A DNA stretch of 64,000 nt from Parus major (lineage: Eukaryota > Chordata > Aves > Passeriformes > Paridae), in NCBI RefSeq assembly GCF_001522545.3, contig NC_031776.1, positions 21,223,511 to 21,287,510 on the forward strand, in the 5' to 3' direction. Numbering within the stretch: position 1 is the stretch's first letter; every line of letters begins with the position of its first letter. The notes under the pieces are model-generated. The model did no database searches, had not been told where the DNA came from, and saw only the letters and a program-made list of their open reading frames with translations. Positions 49,677 to 62,200 of the stretch are shown here, piece after piece. The translations under genes were made by a program, and so were the position numbers.

Positions 49677-52600
49677 TAAGTAGTCTGGGCTTATACCAGA
49701 AATTATTTTTATTTTGTTATGAGGTTTTATTATAAGTAAGTGTGATGCAGCTACTAATTAGATGTGTCTGAATGTGCTGCATAGTCATGTGCTATTAGAA
49801 TGCTTTATTTTTCAAGAAGGTGGCACTGATGAAAATGAGCAGCTATGCTGGTCCTTGTGTGCTTCATAGTTTTAGGAAGAGTCAGAGCAATGCTGCAGTA
49901 ATTAATACTGAAGTTTGTCAAGAACCACAATTCTTGGGATGCCTACAGATCAGCCCTGCAAAGGTTTCCTGCAGGGAGGGATATTTTGAGCATTTCCCAG
50001 TCCCAGCAACAGTTTGTCCCTATGCTGGAAAGAATGCTTCCTTTGGAACAAGGAAGGCAAAAGTAAATACCTGTTGCATGTTGGCCTCCAAGTGTTCACA
50101 TTCACTATTTTGAATGGTTTTTAAACCCAAGACCAATGGCAGCAGATACTAATGCTTCTGGCTGTGAATACAGTTTCTTAATATAATTTTTACTGGGGCT
50201 GGTCTGGATGCTAAGCCTGGGCAGAGGAGGAAGGGAGGAAGGAAGGCAAGCTGCTGGGAACACCCCATACTGGTGTCTAATACCATCCCTGAGGACCACC
50301 AGAGTTCTATGAGAGGACTTTTGTAGTCCTGTTAGGAGCCACACAAACACTTTCAAAAGCAAAATGTAAGTCAGTGAAGCAATTTCGGACCAGGATTTAC
50401 AGAAGTATAACTATAGATCCCAGGGTACCTTATCTGACTCTGCATCAGCTTAACAGAATTAATTTATTATGCTTGCTTCACATGGAATATATTTCAAATC
50501 TTAGTTGAGGAATGCACTGCCTTTTAATTGCTTGTATCTTTTAGAATACATCTTCTTTTTACATTATATAATGTTCCATTGCCAGTGCTATGGACTTGGG
50601 AAAGCTCACATCACAAAAATCAAAGGAGACATTTAATAACTCTTTTGATATTAGACCTGAAATGTTTTTTGTTCCCCCAGTACAGCAAGGGTTCTTTATT
50701 GGCCTGTCAGCATTCCAAGTACTGCATTTATGTGAAAGATTATGTCATAAAAAATGTATGCAACAGCTCTGTTCTAGGAATGTGAATTCTAAATAGCAAA
50801 GTGCAATAGCTACAGCACCAGAAAGCATTTTCTTAGGAAAATGATTTTTTCCATGTCATGCAAGAAGCTTTCTCAACTGTTCAGAAAAGAGGGCATCTAC
50901 CAGGTATTTTTCTCTATCCTTTTCATGCAACTGTTTAAGACTAAGTGTAAGTGTTAAACATTGCTGGGTTCATGCACTTGAAGAGCACCCTTGGGTTAGA
51001 TTCTAAAGCCCTTTTGTGGCCTTTATACTCATAAATAAGGGATTTGATGCATTTTAAAGCATACCAGATCACAGTGAAAGTTTAAATTAGCATTCACTCC
51101 AAGGAGAATAGTGTCCCCAACCCATGTTAGTGTTCACCCTTTGGGTATATACAAGGATTGAAATGAGATAGACACCGAGCATTTCCCTCCTGTTCTCTGT
51201 CCCATCTTGCTCCTTCTGAACTGCTAAGCAGCAAGATAAATGCTGAAGGAAATCTGCTATATTGCTAAAAATGAGATTTATGTTACCAATTATACCACAT
51301 GGGTGTATTTTATCAATTTGTGTAATAACTTGATGGCAACCAATGACAAAGCTGTTTAAGTGTTCAAATCCAGCTCCCAATTAGCAGCTGTAACAATAAT
51401 CCATCCTAACAGCTATTAGCAGAGTCAGTAATGGGATGTACATTTCTAACTCGAGACTGAAGAAGTAATGATTATCTCTGAATCTCCTGTTTTGAAAAAC
51501 CTAGTGGGCTCTTCTCATTCTTGCAGTTTTTCTTCCAGGGATCTTCTAGGTATGCAGCTGGAATAAAGTGTGCATTATGGTGTATCTGATAAGAATATTT
51601 GGGGCTGGAATTTTCAGCGGCTGCATGGTAAGGCAGAGTTTAGAACTTAGACTTGTAAATGTTTTCATCCAAACCAAATTTTGGTTGGTTCAGACATACA
51701 GTTGAAGTGACTAATGCAGCTGAGAAAATTTGCCAGCCTATGCATTTATGACTGTGCAATTCAGATATAGTTTTGGAAATATTTACATTAGTGGGTAAGT
51801 ACAATGAGAGTAAGAAGATAAAAAAAGCCTTTGCAGTGCTCTGCAATCTGTGCTTCTCTGAGCACAAGCCCACCCAGACTGCAGTGGGGGGGACCCTGTG
51901 TGGGCAACCAACACAAGGTTATGCTGCAGAGCATCAGCTTAGCTGAGGCTTTCTCTTCCCTTGGGTGGAATGCTCTGAGGTTTTGCGTTTGGGCATCTCT
52001 AATTTATATGGAGAAAGAGAAAAACCTTAATAGATTGAGTCTTGCAGATACTGATTTTCTGTTTTGTTCCATGATATTCTTCTATCCAAATGTTAGTAAA
52101 GATTTATGGACTTTTACAGCACTTTTTCCTGTGGCTCCCTGTACCTGGAAATTTGCAAAGCCAAGCTCTGATATGAAGCAGATATTCATGTACCTACCAG
52201 TGACTGGGATTTTTTTTCATGGATCTCAAAAGGTGCAGGCTTCTCCTTTAAGCTGAGGGCTCTGGGCATGACATTCAACCTCCAAAAGTGAAAACTGGTT
52301 CTTTTGCTCCAAGATCATAAAGTTAAGGAAATTAACAGAGGAATAAGAAAATAATTATTCCAAACCGTGTAACTGAAAAAGCAATCTCCTTCTCCTGCTC
52401 TGAGTTTTGTTGTTACTTTTCTTTCCCTGGTGATAAGTTTCATATACTCCAGTCTGAGTTCTCTGCTGCCATGAAGCAAATATTACAAACACTGCTGTGA
52501 TAACAGAAAAATACTATTCCTACTTAAGTTACTGCAGTGCAACTTCTTGGAGCAATGTTAGGGAGAAACCTCAAAGCTTCTTTATGTCCATAAAGGAAAG

Positions 52601-54616
52601 GAATTCCCATTCCTTTTTGGCAACAAAAAGGTGGAGATTGCTTCTGTATGATAGCTTCTCCTGTAAGGTGTTACTAAGAAAAATGATCTCTGTTATTTAG
52701 GAAATTGGGCAATTTATAAATCATTGTTGAGAACAGTAATCTGAACAATGGACTACATCAAAAGAGATATTGCAACAGCAATAAATGATGAATTAAACAG
52801 AAAGTGCTTGAGGGCTGAGAGTTGGAGGCTAGCCTTAGAATATTAATTAAAATGATAAAAGTAGGTGGCATTATGAAGAAACAGCTAAGTCTATTGAAAC
52901 AGAATAATTCCCACTACAACCCTGCTGAAGATCCATGAGTCACAAAGACTACATTTGGCTCACTGAATTAAATGCTGAATCACTACTTTTGGAGACAGAT
53001 CTGCCCCTGTTCCACCAGGTGCATTTAAAAACTCAGAAGATGCCTTGTCATTCTATAATAATGACTTTTCTTTCAGCACTTAAAAGGATTGAGATAGAAC
53101 TGTACACAGGAGTGAGGGGGAAGGGCTTATTTTTATAGGATTATCTTGTTTTTCCACTGCAGTAGGGAAAAAAATCTGTGGAATGGTTGTTTTCTTTTTA
53201 GGCAACTTTTACAGATTATTGATCAAGTATGTGCATTCTTTATCCAGTATACTGGAGATAATTCAAAAAATAAATTGTACTTTCTTCATTTTGATTTTGT
53301 CATTATTTTTACAAAACCCACAAAACATCCACAGAAAGGACTTTTTATTGTGATCAGCTCCATATTGATGCTAACACATCTCCATAGTAATCAGTCTGTT
53401 ATAATTACCAATCTATTCTTCTTTGCTTTTCTCTTACAATTGCCTCATGATAAGAAGGACAAAGGAACAAAATTTGGAAAGAAGCACAGCCAGAATAATT
53501 TATTAGTAGGAAATAACATCAGGTAAGGATTTGAATACATTTTCACAAATGCAAAAATATTTTGCACTGTGGAGTGAATGTGCAAGGAGGAAAAAATAGT
53601 GTTCTCTGACCACTGTAAGGTTAGGGGGGGTAGGTTTCAAACTCTTTCTTGGAAAGATGGTCCTGATATAATTCCATCCCGTTACAGGATATTTGCCACT
53701 TCCTATGTGAAAGTGTGTATTCAATGGTCCCTCCTCTGGCACACACCCAAAAACTCTATCCAGAGCCCTATTCAGGGTTAGCCTAGTGTAAAATGGGTCA
53801 ATTTAACAGACTTTAATTGGATCAGTTTTCAACCATGAGTAACAAATATGGGTCTCTTCTTTTTTCACTTAACTCTAATTGCTACTTTCCATGTACTACA
53901 TGCCTGCATCAAATGCTGAAGTACAAAGCTGTTGCTGTAAACTGAGCACCTCATTCTGAAAAGGGAGACCTAACAGGTTTCTCAGTAGAAAGCATAAAAA
54001 AGCATTCAACAGTGGGTTACTTAGTTCTTAAAAAGATTAATTTCTACTTACACTGATCTCTATAAAAACAGAATTCTCTTCTCTTCTCTCAGCTACTTTT
54101 TAAAGCCTCTCATTAATTTAAGCCTACAAAGTCCTTGCTGGTGGAAAAGGAAAATGGCTGAAAGATTGCTGATTATCCACTTCAGGGTGACTCATTCAGT
54201 ACAAGGAACTGTGAATCATGAACAAGCTATCTACAGACAGTACCCATAAGACTTAATATCTTCCACGTTACTGGATACTTCTCATGTTTCACATTAGTGT
54301 TGCTTTCTTCTTAAAAGCCCAAAGGCTCACAATATTGTATTGAAGAATTACCAGTTTAAAAGTTGCACTGAAATATTTATAACCAGTTACCACTGCATGA
54401 GTTTTTAGGCAGTCTTTTCAGATTATTTTGAGTGTAACTTCAAACATCTTTAAAATTAAAAGGAAAAATGTAAAGGTTTGTCCATGGCCACATACTGTTT
54501 TTATTGTGTATCTGGGTCATTACAGAAGCTCAGCTGCTTCAGCTGGCATAGCTGGCAGCAGGATGCTCCACTGGATGGTGAAGGGATCGCAGAGGGTGGG
54601 AGAGTAGCTCAGTAGG
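49677..54616. other. Noncoding DNA, no gene seen
   Basis: Frames reach 141 codons (51831-52256 plus) and 126 codons (53146-53526 plus); neither shows a known domain. The second ends within a good splice-donor match, ATCAGGTAAGG at 53518-53528, preceded by a pyrimidine-rich stretch near 53410-53445, but the encoded peptide is unrecognised. A purine-rich GGAAGGGAGGAAGGAAGG stretch lies near 50229-50246. Confidence 0.55.
51230..51445. promoter_or_regulatory. Candidate conserved noncoding enhancer
   Basis: This block contains ACCAATTATACC, GTGTATTTTATCAAT, GACAAAGC (SOX/TCF-like), CAATTAGCAGCTG at 51378-51390 (a homeodomain core directly joined to a CAGCTG E-box), AACAATAAT (SOX-like) and CAGCTATTAGC. 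Homeodomain, SOX and E-box sites in this spacing are typical of neural and muscle enhancers. A 97-codon minus-strand frame overlaps it but is unrecognised. Function is inference. Confidence 0.28.
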
Positions 54617-54656
54617 ATTTACAGATGTTGCTAAGAAGGGAGAAATTTTAAGTGAG
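54617..54656 (-). repeat. MIR/CORE-SINE-like relic, antisense, short
   Basis: ATTTACAGATG at 54617-54627 and TTAAGTGA at 54648-54655 are separated by 20 bases. In antisense MIR the same two blocks are separated by about 22 bases. The bases between are purine-rich, as in MIR. The match is short, so confidence is low. Confidence 0.3.
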
Positions 54657-54759
54657 ATTTTAAAACATTTTGACTCCAGCATGCAGCATCCAGTAATGGG
54701 TGACAGAACAGCAAACACATATACTTGATTTCTGCTGCTATTCCAATCTCTTTGTTCCA

Positions 54760-55400
54760 TCATCATCAGGTACTTTGACATCCAAGAAATCTACTAATCC
54801 CACAGTTTCCTTGTTTCCTTGCCTGTTTGGTACTACCAACCTTTATCATTCCAGGTTCTTTTGCCTCACCTCTCTCCTCCCTTTTCAGTTTCTTCATTCT
54901 TATTTTTGGTCTTGTTTCTTCTACCTCTTCTGTCACATCTTTCTTTACTCAGCCTCACCATGTCCCCTCCAGGGCTCATTTTCAGCCTTCACCTGACATT
55001 GAGCCTAGCTCACCAGAGGCCTCAGACTACTTGTCCAGTCAGTCTTATCTCAGTATTCTGACTGGGTGTATAGGCTGAGTAGCCTATAGTACGGGCTGCT
55101 AGCAAACACATCTGAGCTCTTCTATTGCTCTCCTGCTTTCAGCTTACTTACTGAAGCAATCCTTTTTTGGTCACTTCTACCTTGAGATCATTCTCTCTCA
55201 GGAAACCGATTCCCAGGCCTCCTCTATTCTTAAAAACATTTTACCCTACTCCAACCAGTCTTCCTATTTATTTCCATTTAATGTCCCAGTCTCACTATCA
55301 TCAGATTCTTTCCTCTAGATTTTCTTCCCTCTTTACCTCCACACACTCTCTGGTATTCTGTCTACATTTGTGTCTTGCAGCTCCTTGAGCACATTGTGTC
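54760..55400 (+). other. Long pyrimidine-skewed segment
   Basis: For about 640 bases the plus strand is dominated by C and T without a short period. Several overlapping frames of 73-98 codons here are rich in Leu, Phe, Ser and Pro in all three frames, which reflects the pyrimidine bias rather than protein selection. A splice-acceptor-like sequence, a pyrimidine tract ending GTCTTGCAG, ends at 55379. The skew could reflect an old pyrimidine-rich repeat, a transcribed region, or chance. Confidence 0.55.
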
Positions 55401-55569
55401 TGCTAGCAGGACAGTCTTGGCAGCTCACAGTAGCTCACCTTACAAAGATAGTATTCCTCAAGGATCCCTCTCCTGCTCTATACCCAGCTCAATTCATACA
55501 ATTCAGCAACTCTGCAAGCACAGGAGTTGCCTCAAATGAACAGAACAACCAGGAGCAAGCTCTGTGAAT

Positions 55570-55785
55570 TCCCTGAGTGGCTTCTTGTCAGGCAGTCTTG
55601 GGGCACGTAGGATTGAGCCTCAGTGGGTGTGTTTGCAATGCAGGTGTGACTGCTCTGGTATTTGTGCTCTGCACAAAGCACACACAGGGAGGGTGTTGGG
55701 AATGCTCAATTGCTCGTGCGGGAGCGACCACACAGAGCCCCCGTGCCCACAGGAGCTGGCAACACACAGGTGACCACAGCACTCC
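55570..55785. other. GC/CpG-richer patch
   Basis: This patch is visibly GC-richer than its surroundings and contains a small CpG cluster around GCTCGTGCGGGAGCGACC (55712-55729). Frames of 64-79 codons are open on both strands but unrecognised; the plus frame shows a Cys-rich stretch (CLQCRCDCSGICALHK). It is too small for a classical CpG island. An old repeat fragment or noncoding exon are alternatives. Confidence 0.4.
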
Positions 55786-57080
55786 TCAAATACTTTACAT
55801 GGTTTTTGCTAAATAACTACTTCATCCTAGGTAAACTTTAATTATGTTAAGGAATAAAAGTTGAGGTTTCTTTTTATGTACCTGTTTATTTAATTAGGGA
55901 AATTATTCATTTGAAATGTTCTCATCTGTGGTTACATAGTAAACACTTTTATTAGCAGAAGTGCGTTCAGAACATGAGAGGCCAGTGAGAACACTGAGAA
56001 GACTATTAGGAAAAATTACTTCCTATGGCCAGAGATGTTACAGTCTACTTTGGAGAAAATTAATTTCCCTTGGTAAATTGGTATGGCTTCCTGAATTCTG
56101 TGTTCTGAACATATACTCCCTGAGCATCTTATGTTGCCAGTGGTCCTTTATGTAAGGATCTCTAGATTAATCCTTAATGCAGCTTGTGTATAGCCAAGTA
56201 CTACATGATAACTAAACACTTTGTTTCTGATAGCTCCCTTTTAATGAGTTGCAGGTGCCACAAACTTCATGTTCCCTTTAGTGCTTTATTGCTTACTAGA
56301 TGCAGTAAAACAGTTGGCACACTGTAAATTATCAAGTGGTAATTATATTCATGGCCTCAATACAAGAAGAAAATCCACTGTTAAGAACATATTTCTTCCA
56401 AAATGTGGTAATGAGATGTGTTGCACCTCCTAAGAAGAGCTTGCAGGGTGACTCTCTATTTAGAATACTGCAATCACAGTTCTATTTTCGGCCAGCATTT
56501 CCATGGTCAGAACGGAGAGTGACTCTGTACTCACAAACATGTATTTCTCATTCACTATACCATTTAATTTTTACTCATCCACTAATAGAAGGTAGTTCTG
56601 TGGTTAAAACTGTAAAGATGAGATATTTATTTACCAGAAAGGTATCAATGTGACTTTTTCATATGATCTGATTTTTAAGGGTTGAGCTGTGAGCTACAAT
56701 AACTTGATGGTTTAGCCAGGCTATTCTAGTAGTTTTCCACTGTTCCAAATATCTCCTGTATGTAAAGACTCCATGACAGCCACATCTCAAATGGTAATAG
56801 TGTCTCTGAATAGCATAGGATGCTTCCTATCTCTAATAAGCTGCTTTAATATACCAGTCATATAATGATGCTCATCAGTACAAATTACCACAGCAAGGTC
56901 AATGAATGTTAATATGTTTCCTGCAACAGAACCTTGAAAAATAATGTAATCCCCTCCTCCTCTCTAACTAAGATAATTCCAGGCTGAGTACTGTTCTGCA
57001 GCAAAATAAATTAAGGAATACTGGTGTGTGGCTATGCTGATGGTGATTTTGTAAGAAAAACAATCTCATTTTAGAATTCT

Positions 57081-57240
57081 CCTCAAGTGTTATAATAATT
57101 ATTAGTTTTTAATGGTTTGTATTAATCTGTGAAAATTCTGTGGTAACTGTAAACAACTAGAATAATTAGGGAGCAATATTCACAGAAGATTTAATTTAAA
57201 TAATTTCAGTTTTAATATTTGGAATCTTTCACCAGGCTGA
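57081..57240. promoter_or_regulatory. Candidate regulatory block (homeodomain/RUNX/forkhead-like)
   Basis: ATAATAATTATTAG (57092-57105) is followed by TGTGGT (RUNX core, 57139-57144), GTAAACAA (forkhead core, 57149-57156), AATAATTAGG and TTTAATTTAAATAATT. The mixed cluster without a period resembles an enhancer, but AT richness inflates the number of such cores. Confidence 0.22.
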
Positions 57241-57860
57241 AAAACACTACCCAAGCGAACAGGCACATGGAATATAGGTAAGAGCCACACCATGAGAGAG
57301 TTGCAATAAATTCTGGCCCTATCATTAAAGAAAATGGGGTTTTAATAAAATTTATTTATGTCTTTTTTTAAGCTACTGTATGTTATACCATTTTTAAAAA
57401 TAAATTATCTTATTTCTTGCTATTTCTTAGCTATTTTTTCTTGGTTTTTGGAAAAAAATAACGATGTACACTGAAAAATAAAAGTTAGACATTCATATAC
57501 AAGCACTAAATCATGAAAAATTTAGAGCTTTGGTACACCTCTATCTAGGACAGTATGTGAAAAATAAGAATAAGTTCTTAACAGGAGTCTCAAGCAGATT
57601 AATTTTAGTGTATGAACCTTTAATTCAATATTGTCACCAAAAGTTCTCCAGCAAAGAAAAAAGGTTTCCTGAATATTCTGTCCTGTTTTCTTTCACAGCT
57701 AACTTAGCCACCTGTCATATTTGTAGCAGATAATTAATTTCAGAGCATACAATTAGTCTGGCTCAGAATAGTCTTTGCAGCATACTACCTTCTTATTATT
57801 TCTTTATCATGCTTCCCAGCCCATTGACTCATTACTTCTGTTACTACATTTACATTTTAC

Positions 57861-57960
57861 TCTTGGGTGAATCCACAAAATAATAAAATGATAAGATAAC
57901 AGACTGACATTGCTCATTATGTATTGTAATAACCATAATAAGAGGGATAATCACATCACG
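57861..57960. promoter_or_regulatory. Candidate regulatory block (paired GATA sites)
   Basis: TGATAAGATAAC at 57889-57900 holds two overlapping GATA cores, and GGGATAATCAC at about 57944-57954 holds a third. GTATTGTAATAACCATAATAAG lies between them in broken form (GTATTGTAAT and CCATAATAAG). Clustered GATA sites are common in tissue-specific enhancers; this remains inference. Confidence 0.2.
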
Positions 57961-59002
57961 CTTATATTTCATGCATACTTCATTGCCTTAAACTCTGGCC
58001 TGTACTCATTGATGATTCATGGTTTTTTCCTTGGTGTTTTCTAGAAGAACTTAATGTTAAAGAAAAAATACATTAAAGACTAATGGACAAATTATTTGAA
58101 AATGTAAGGGTAAAATCATGATAAATAGCTATTTGAAAAACACTTTTAAAAATAATGTCTTTATTTAAAATTGTATTTCATCATTAGGATGATAGACAAA
58201 TTAATAAAAATCTGGTTTGTTTCATGGCATATATTACAGATACAAAGGGGCTCTCATGAGAACAAAAAATGCATAAACCATAGTGTACTGCTTTTTCCTC
58301 AATACATAATTCATACATGCAAATGTTCTGCAGATATTTCACTATAAATATAATTAATTGCTGCAGATTCACAGATGAGGCTGTGTGACTGTGCATGCAC
58401 ACAGTGCCAGCCACACTCATTTATGCTGATTTCAGGCTAGAGACTCCTGTGGCAAGTATAATAGGTAAAGGGAGGGGGGAAGTCAGCATTTAGAGACACA
58501 TAGTGTCATGCAATACCATGTAGACAATTCCTTTCAGAAATGACAGCATTTCCACTAAGAATCTGATGAAAGTGGTCTGAGGTAAAAAAAAGAAAGGTCT
58601 CTCATATTAATAAGTGTATGTACAAAGTTACATTGCATAACATTAACATACTGCAGTTTGGTGGAATTTATTCCATTGTCACTAATTATCTCTTTATGCT
58701 GTTGCTGATTCTAACCATTGGGAAAACTGAAAATAGGTGTAAAAAGTTTTAATGATGATGAAATTTTAAATAGCTTTGCAATGTAGAAGCTCTGTTGCTT
58801 TTCTTGTGGAAGCTTTTGTTATCAAAATGTACAGAAATTTTAACCATGGTCTTGAAAAACAGGGAGTTCAGGTTGATAAACATAAACATAGGGGCCATTT
58901 TGAAAACTCCAAGCAGGGGGGAGCTATTTGGTTTAGGAAGAGGGAAGCAGACACATGATTAGAGATGATCTAATAGGCCTCTGCTTTTTCTATAGTGTGT
59001 GA

Positions 59003-59023
59003 ATCAGTGATTTCATCACTGAT
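59003..59023. repeat. Perfect 9-bp palindrome
   Basis: ATCAGTGAT (59003-59011) and ATCACTGAT (59015-59023) are perfect inverted repeats around TTC. Just downstream, AGCACAAAG occurs twice within about 25 bases (from 59025), making this a small structured patch with no assigned role. Confidence 0.75.
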
Positions 59024-59225
59024 AGCACAAAGCAGCTGTCAGCACAAAGAAAAATAAATTATGCACTAAATCTTTTAGTGTTATTTCAAAATCTTAGTAT
59101 CAGTATTGTAAATATTTGATCATATTTTTCCTAAAAAGTCAGTAAGACCAGGCACTGAGAAATGTGTTTTTCATTTCTGTCTAGATTTTCAATTTCTTAT
59201 CTAACATGAGTCAAGGAAAGAAACC

Positions 59226-59247
59226 AAAAAAAAAAAAAAAAAAAAAA
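59226..59247 (+). repeat. Poly-A run, A22
   Basis: Twenty-two uninterrupted A residues, followed by GAGGAGATTCC, form the longest homopolymer I found. No AATAAA signal or recognisable retroposed body precedes it closely, so a retroposon tail is possible but unsupported. Confidence 0.85.
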
Positions 59248-62200
59248 GAGGAGATTCCATTTGGTGAATTATTTCCTATGGCATAATCAGGTGTAAAGGA
59301 TACACTCTGCAATTTCATTACAACTACATAATCAATTTACCTATCTGATCAAACTCTGACCAAGCTGTTGAGTTCACAGTCCTTAAAACCAAACACCTTG
59401 ATTTTTAAAAATCTGACCACCAAAGGCTTCTGATGTCTCCAGCAGGAAATCAGTTAATCTGTTCTGAATACTAATGCATTCTCATAAATATTTAGAGATC
59501 ATATATTACCACCTGGAATTTTTAATGTAAGTCCAAATTTATGTCAGTGTCTAAAGATAGATGCCCCAACAGATTCCTAGAGTACAACTTTTGGAATTTT
59601 TCTGATTGCTGTGCTCTATCTTGTCCATTTCTGTGACATAAAGTTTGCAAAAATTCTCAGATTTATCTCTTCACTTGTCTTCCATAGTGTTCAGCTAACA
59701 CCTTCAGCCTTGCTTTCTACAGCTTTTCTATATAACTTGATGGCTATATTTAATTTCTTAAAATGATCTTATTTATTCTACTTGGAGATAGGTTTGGTTT
59801 ACCATCACAAGCTTCAGTTTCTTCTATTTTGGTATTACCCACATAAATATCTGTTCAGAACACGTTGTCTGCATCTCCAGCTTGTGCACAATTTCCCAAA
59901 AGTAGATGGGACACTCATTCAGTGCTCTGCTTACACTGAAACTTCTGGTATAGTAAGTTTTAGAAGAAAACTCCTGTTTTTGTGAATTGTTACTTAAAGC
60001 CAAAAAAAATTTTGAATTATTTCCCTATATGTCACAAATGGTACAAAAAGAACCCAAAACAAATCTCAGTTTTTGCTGACAAATCAATATAAGTTTTTTG
60101 TCAGGTTCTCTTCACTCTGATTCCCTCAAGGAAAAGGAGGAAAGAAAAACTTTAAATTTTTCTACGGAATAAAATCCTACCCATTATTCTTCAACACTCA
60201 AAAGCTTATTGCAAGTGAAGATGTGTGGGAACACTTTTGTCCAGCAACATCTCTGTTCTTGCTATAAAAAGTTGTTACTATCATCTTTCCCTACAAATTG
60301 ACATTCCACAGGCTTTTCTTGTATATCCTTTGAAAAGCTGCAACACTTGCTCTTCTACCTTTACCAAGACTGCACAATTTGTAGACTGGTATCCTACTCA
60401 TTATCTCAAAAGATTTCTTAAGAACTCATTAATTATTCCCATCTTGTTATCTATTTTTTCAGCTCTTTAAGTGTCTCAAAAAAAAAAATAAAAAAATCCA
60501 TCCTATGTATAAGTTAGAGTGGCCTTTCTCTTGTGAAAATGCTAGTGTTAGAATATAATCATAATTCCACCCTGCCTTTGATTATCATTTTGTTTGCTCT
60601 GGTTACTGCAGATCTCATTAAGATTCTAAGATCACTCATCCTTTATAAGCACCATAACTAAGATACTGTAGCTAAGAATATTTGCAAAGAGTTCAGGAAT
60701 GAATGAGAAGAAAGATCTTCTTTTTAAAAATATATCTTCTTCTAATTTTGGGTTTGTCAATTTGCTCTATCAAATAGTTACTCTAGAGCAACCAGTGGAA
60801 ACATGGAAAAATTCTTCTCTGGAGGGACAAATGCTTGCAGAACCCACAGCAAACACAAGACCAAATAGCAAAATTACAAAGATTCGCTGATCTAAATCCT
60901 ATTCAGAGAGATGCTAGAACTAACTTGCTCAGGAAGTACACTTTTTTCAGATTGACTTCATCAATTGAGCTTGTTGCTGGGTTATGCTGAAGCTGAGCTA
61001 TTGCACTAAATTAAAATAAATGTGGTAACTAGCAACAGAGGCTCACTGTCGGGAGATTGCCCTGTAGAAGAGCTGTCTTTGAATATACAGAAATAATTCA
61101 TAACATCACTATGCACCTATGAAAATTTACTACAGTCTGTATAATAGCTATGTTCAGTACAGCTGCACTGCTATTGTTTTATAATATATTTGTCATGGAC
61201 CCATCACAAACTCAAAGGGCAACTGAGAGGATCAACACTTATCCCATCACTCTTGGTGTTTGGTACCAATGCTGGTGAGCAACATTTTCTCTGAACAGCC
61301 TTTACATGCCTTTCTAAGAGCTTGGGTGTCATCCAGAAACAATGTTCTGGAGTTGTGCTTTGTGTGCATCCTCTAGTAATTCTCAACCCTGGTGCTGAAA
61401 TTGTAGAAGATTACTTGAAATTAAGCAGAAAGGCAGAAATCTCACCCAACAAATTCCAACAGGTTTTGTGAAAACCAAATGAATAGAGAGAAGAAAAGAG
61501 ACATCAAGCAGTGTCCCCAGGAAGGGAGAGGCTGCACTAAGAGCTCAGCAGTGATCAGTGCTGTCAGACTGTTACCAGTCAATCAGCAAAAGTTGCCTGG
61601 CCAGGAAGCACTTTCTTGGCTAGAAGCCAGTGGCTTCTAGTGGAGGTACTGTCAGGGAACGAGAGTGGCTGGGAACACAGTAGGAGCTGGCTTTGTCACA
61701 GAACTTGTGCAGTCCTAAGTTGGGTAGCTGGTGATGAGAGGTTTCCAATGCACAAACACACAGGTACTCAAATTTCAGTGGGTGTGCTGTTCATGGAATA
61801 CTTTGAATTTTATTTGGATTTTGTTCAAATATATGCAATAATGAAATTGCTTTGAAAAACTTCTGTTTTTCCCACTTTCTATCTCATCACTCTCAAAGTC
61901 TTCTGCTTTGCACAAAGACACAGATTTTATTTGTTTTCCATTCTATCTGTATAGAGATCTCCGTGTAGAAGTTGATGTGGACTTCATGACTTCAATTTTT
62001 CCTACATTAGTGAATTTATATTTGGATCTGTCCCATGTATGAAAGCATGTGTGCCTCCTTTCCTGGTGTGCTGCAAATCCTACTGTGCTCCAGGGCCTTT
62101 GGGAAATGCTTTACAAAGGAAACTGTCGCTGCACAGTTTCTGATTGCTGTAAGCTGTTACTAAGGAAGTAGTGAACCAAGGACAGCTGTTACAGGAGAAC

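Noticed and set aside
51831..52256. 141-codon open frame
   Set aside because: Unrecognised, no repeated or domain-like features, and surrounded by equally random frames.
54605..54616. TAGCTCAGTAGG, a good match to a tRNA A box
   Set aside because: No B box at the right distance and the D-stem partner is missing, so no tRNA can fold; at most a chance match or tRNA-derived SINE scrap.
55430..55560. Peptide fragment with Pro-Gln-Gly-Ser considered as a LINE reverse-transcriptase motif
   Set aside because: The residues before and after do not continue the CR1 reverse-transcriptase motif in any frame.
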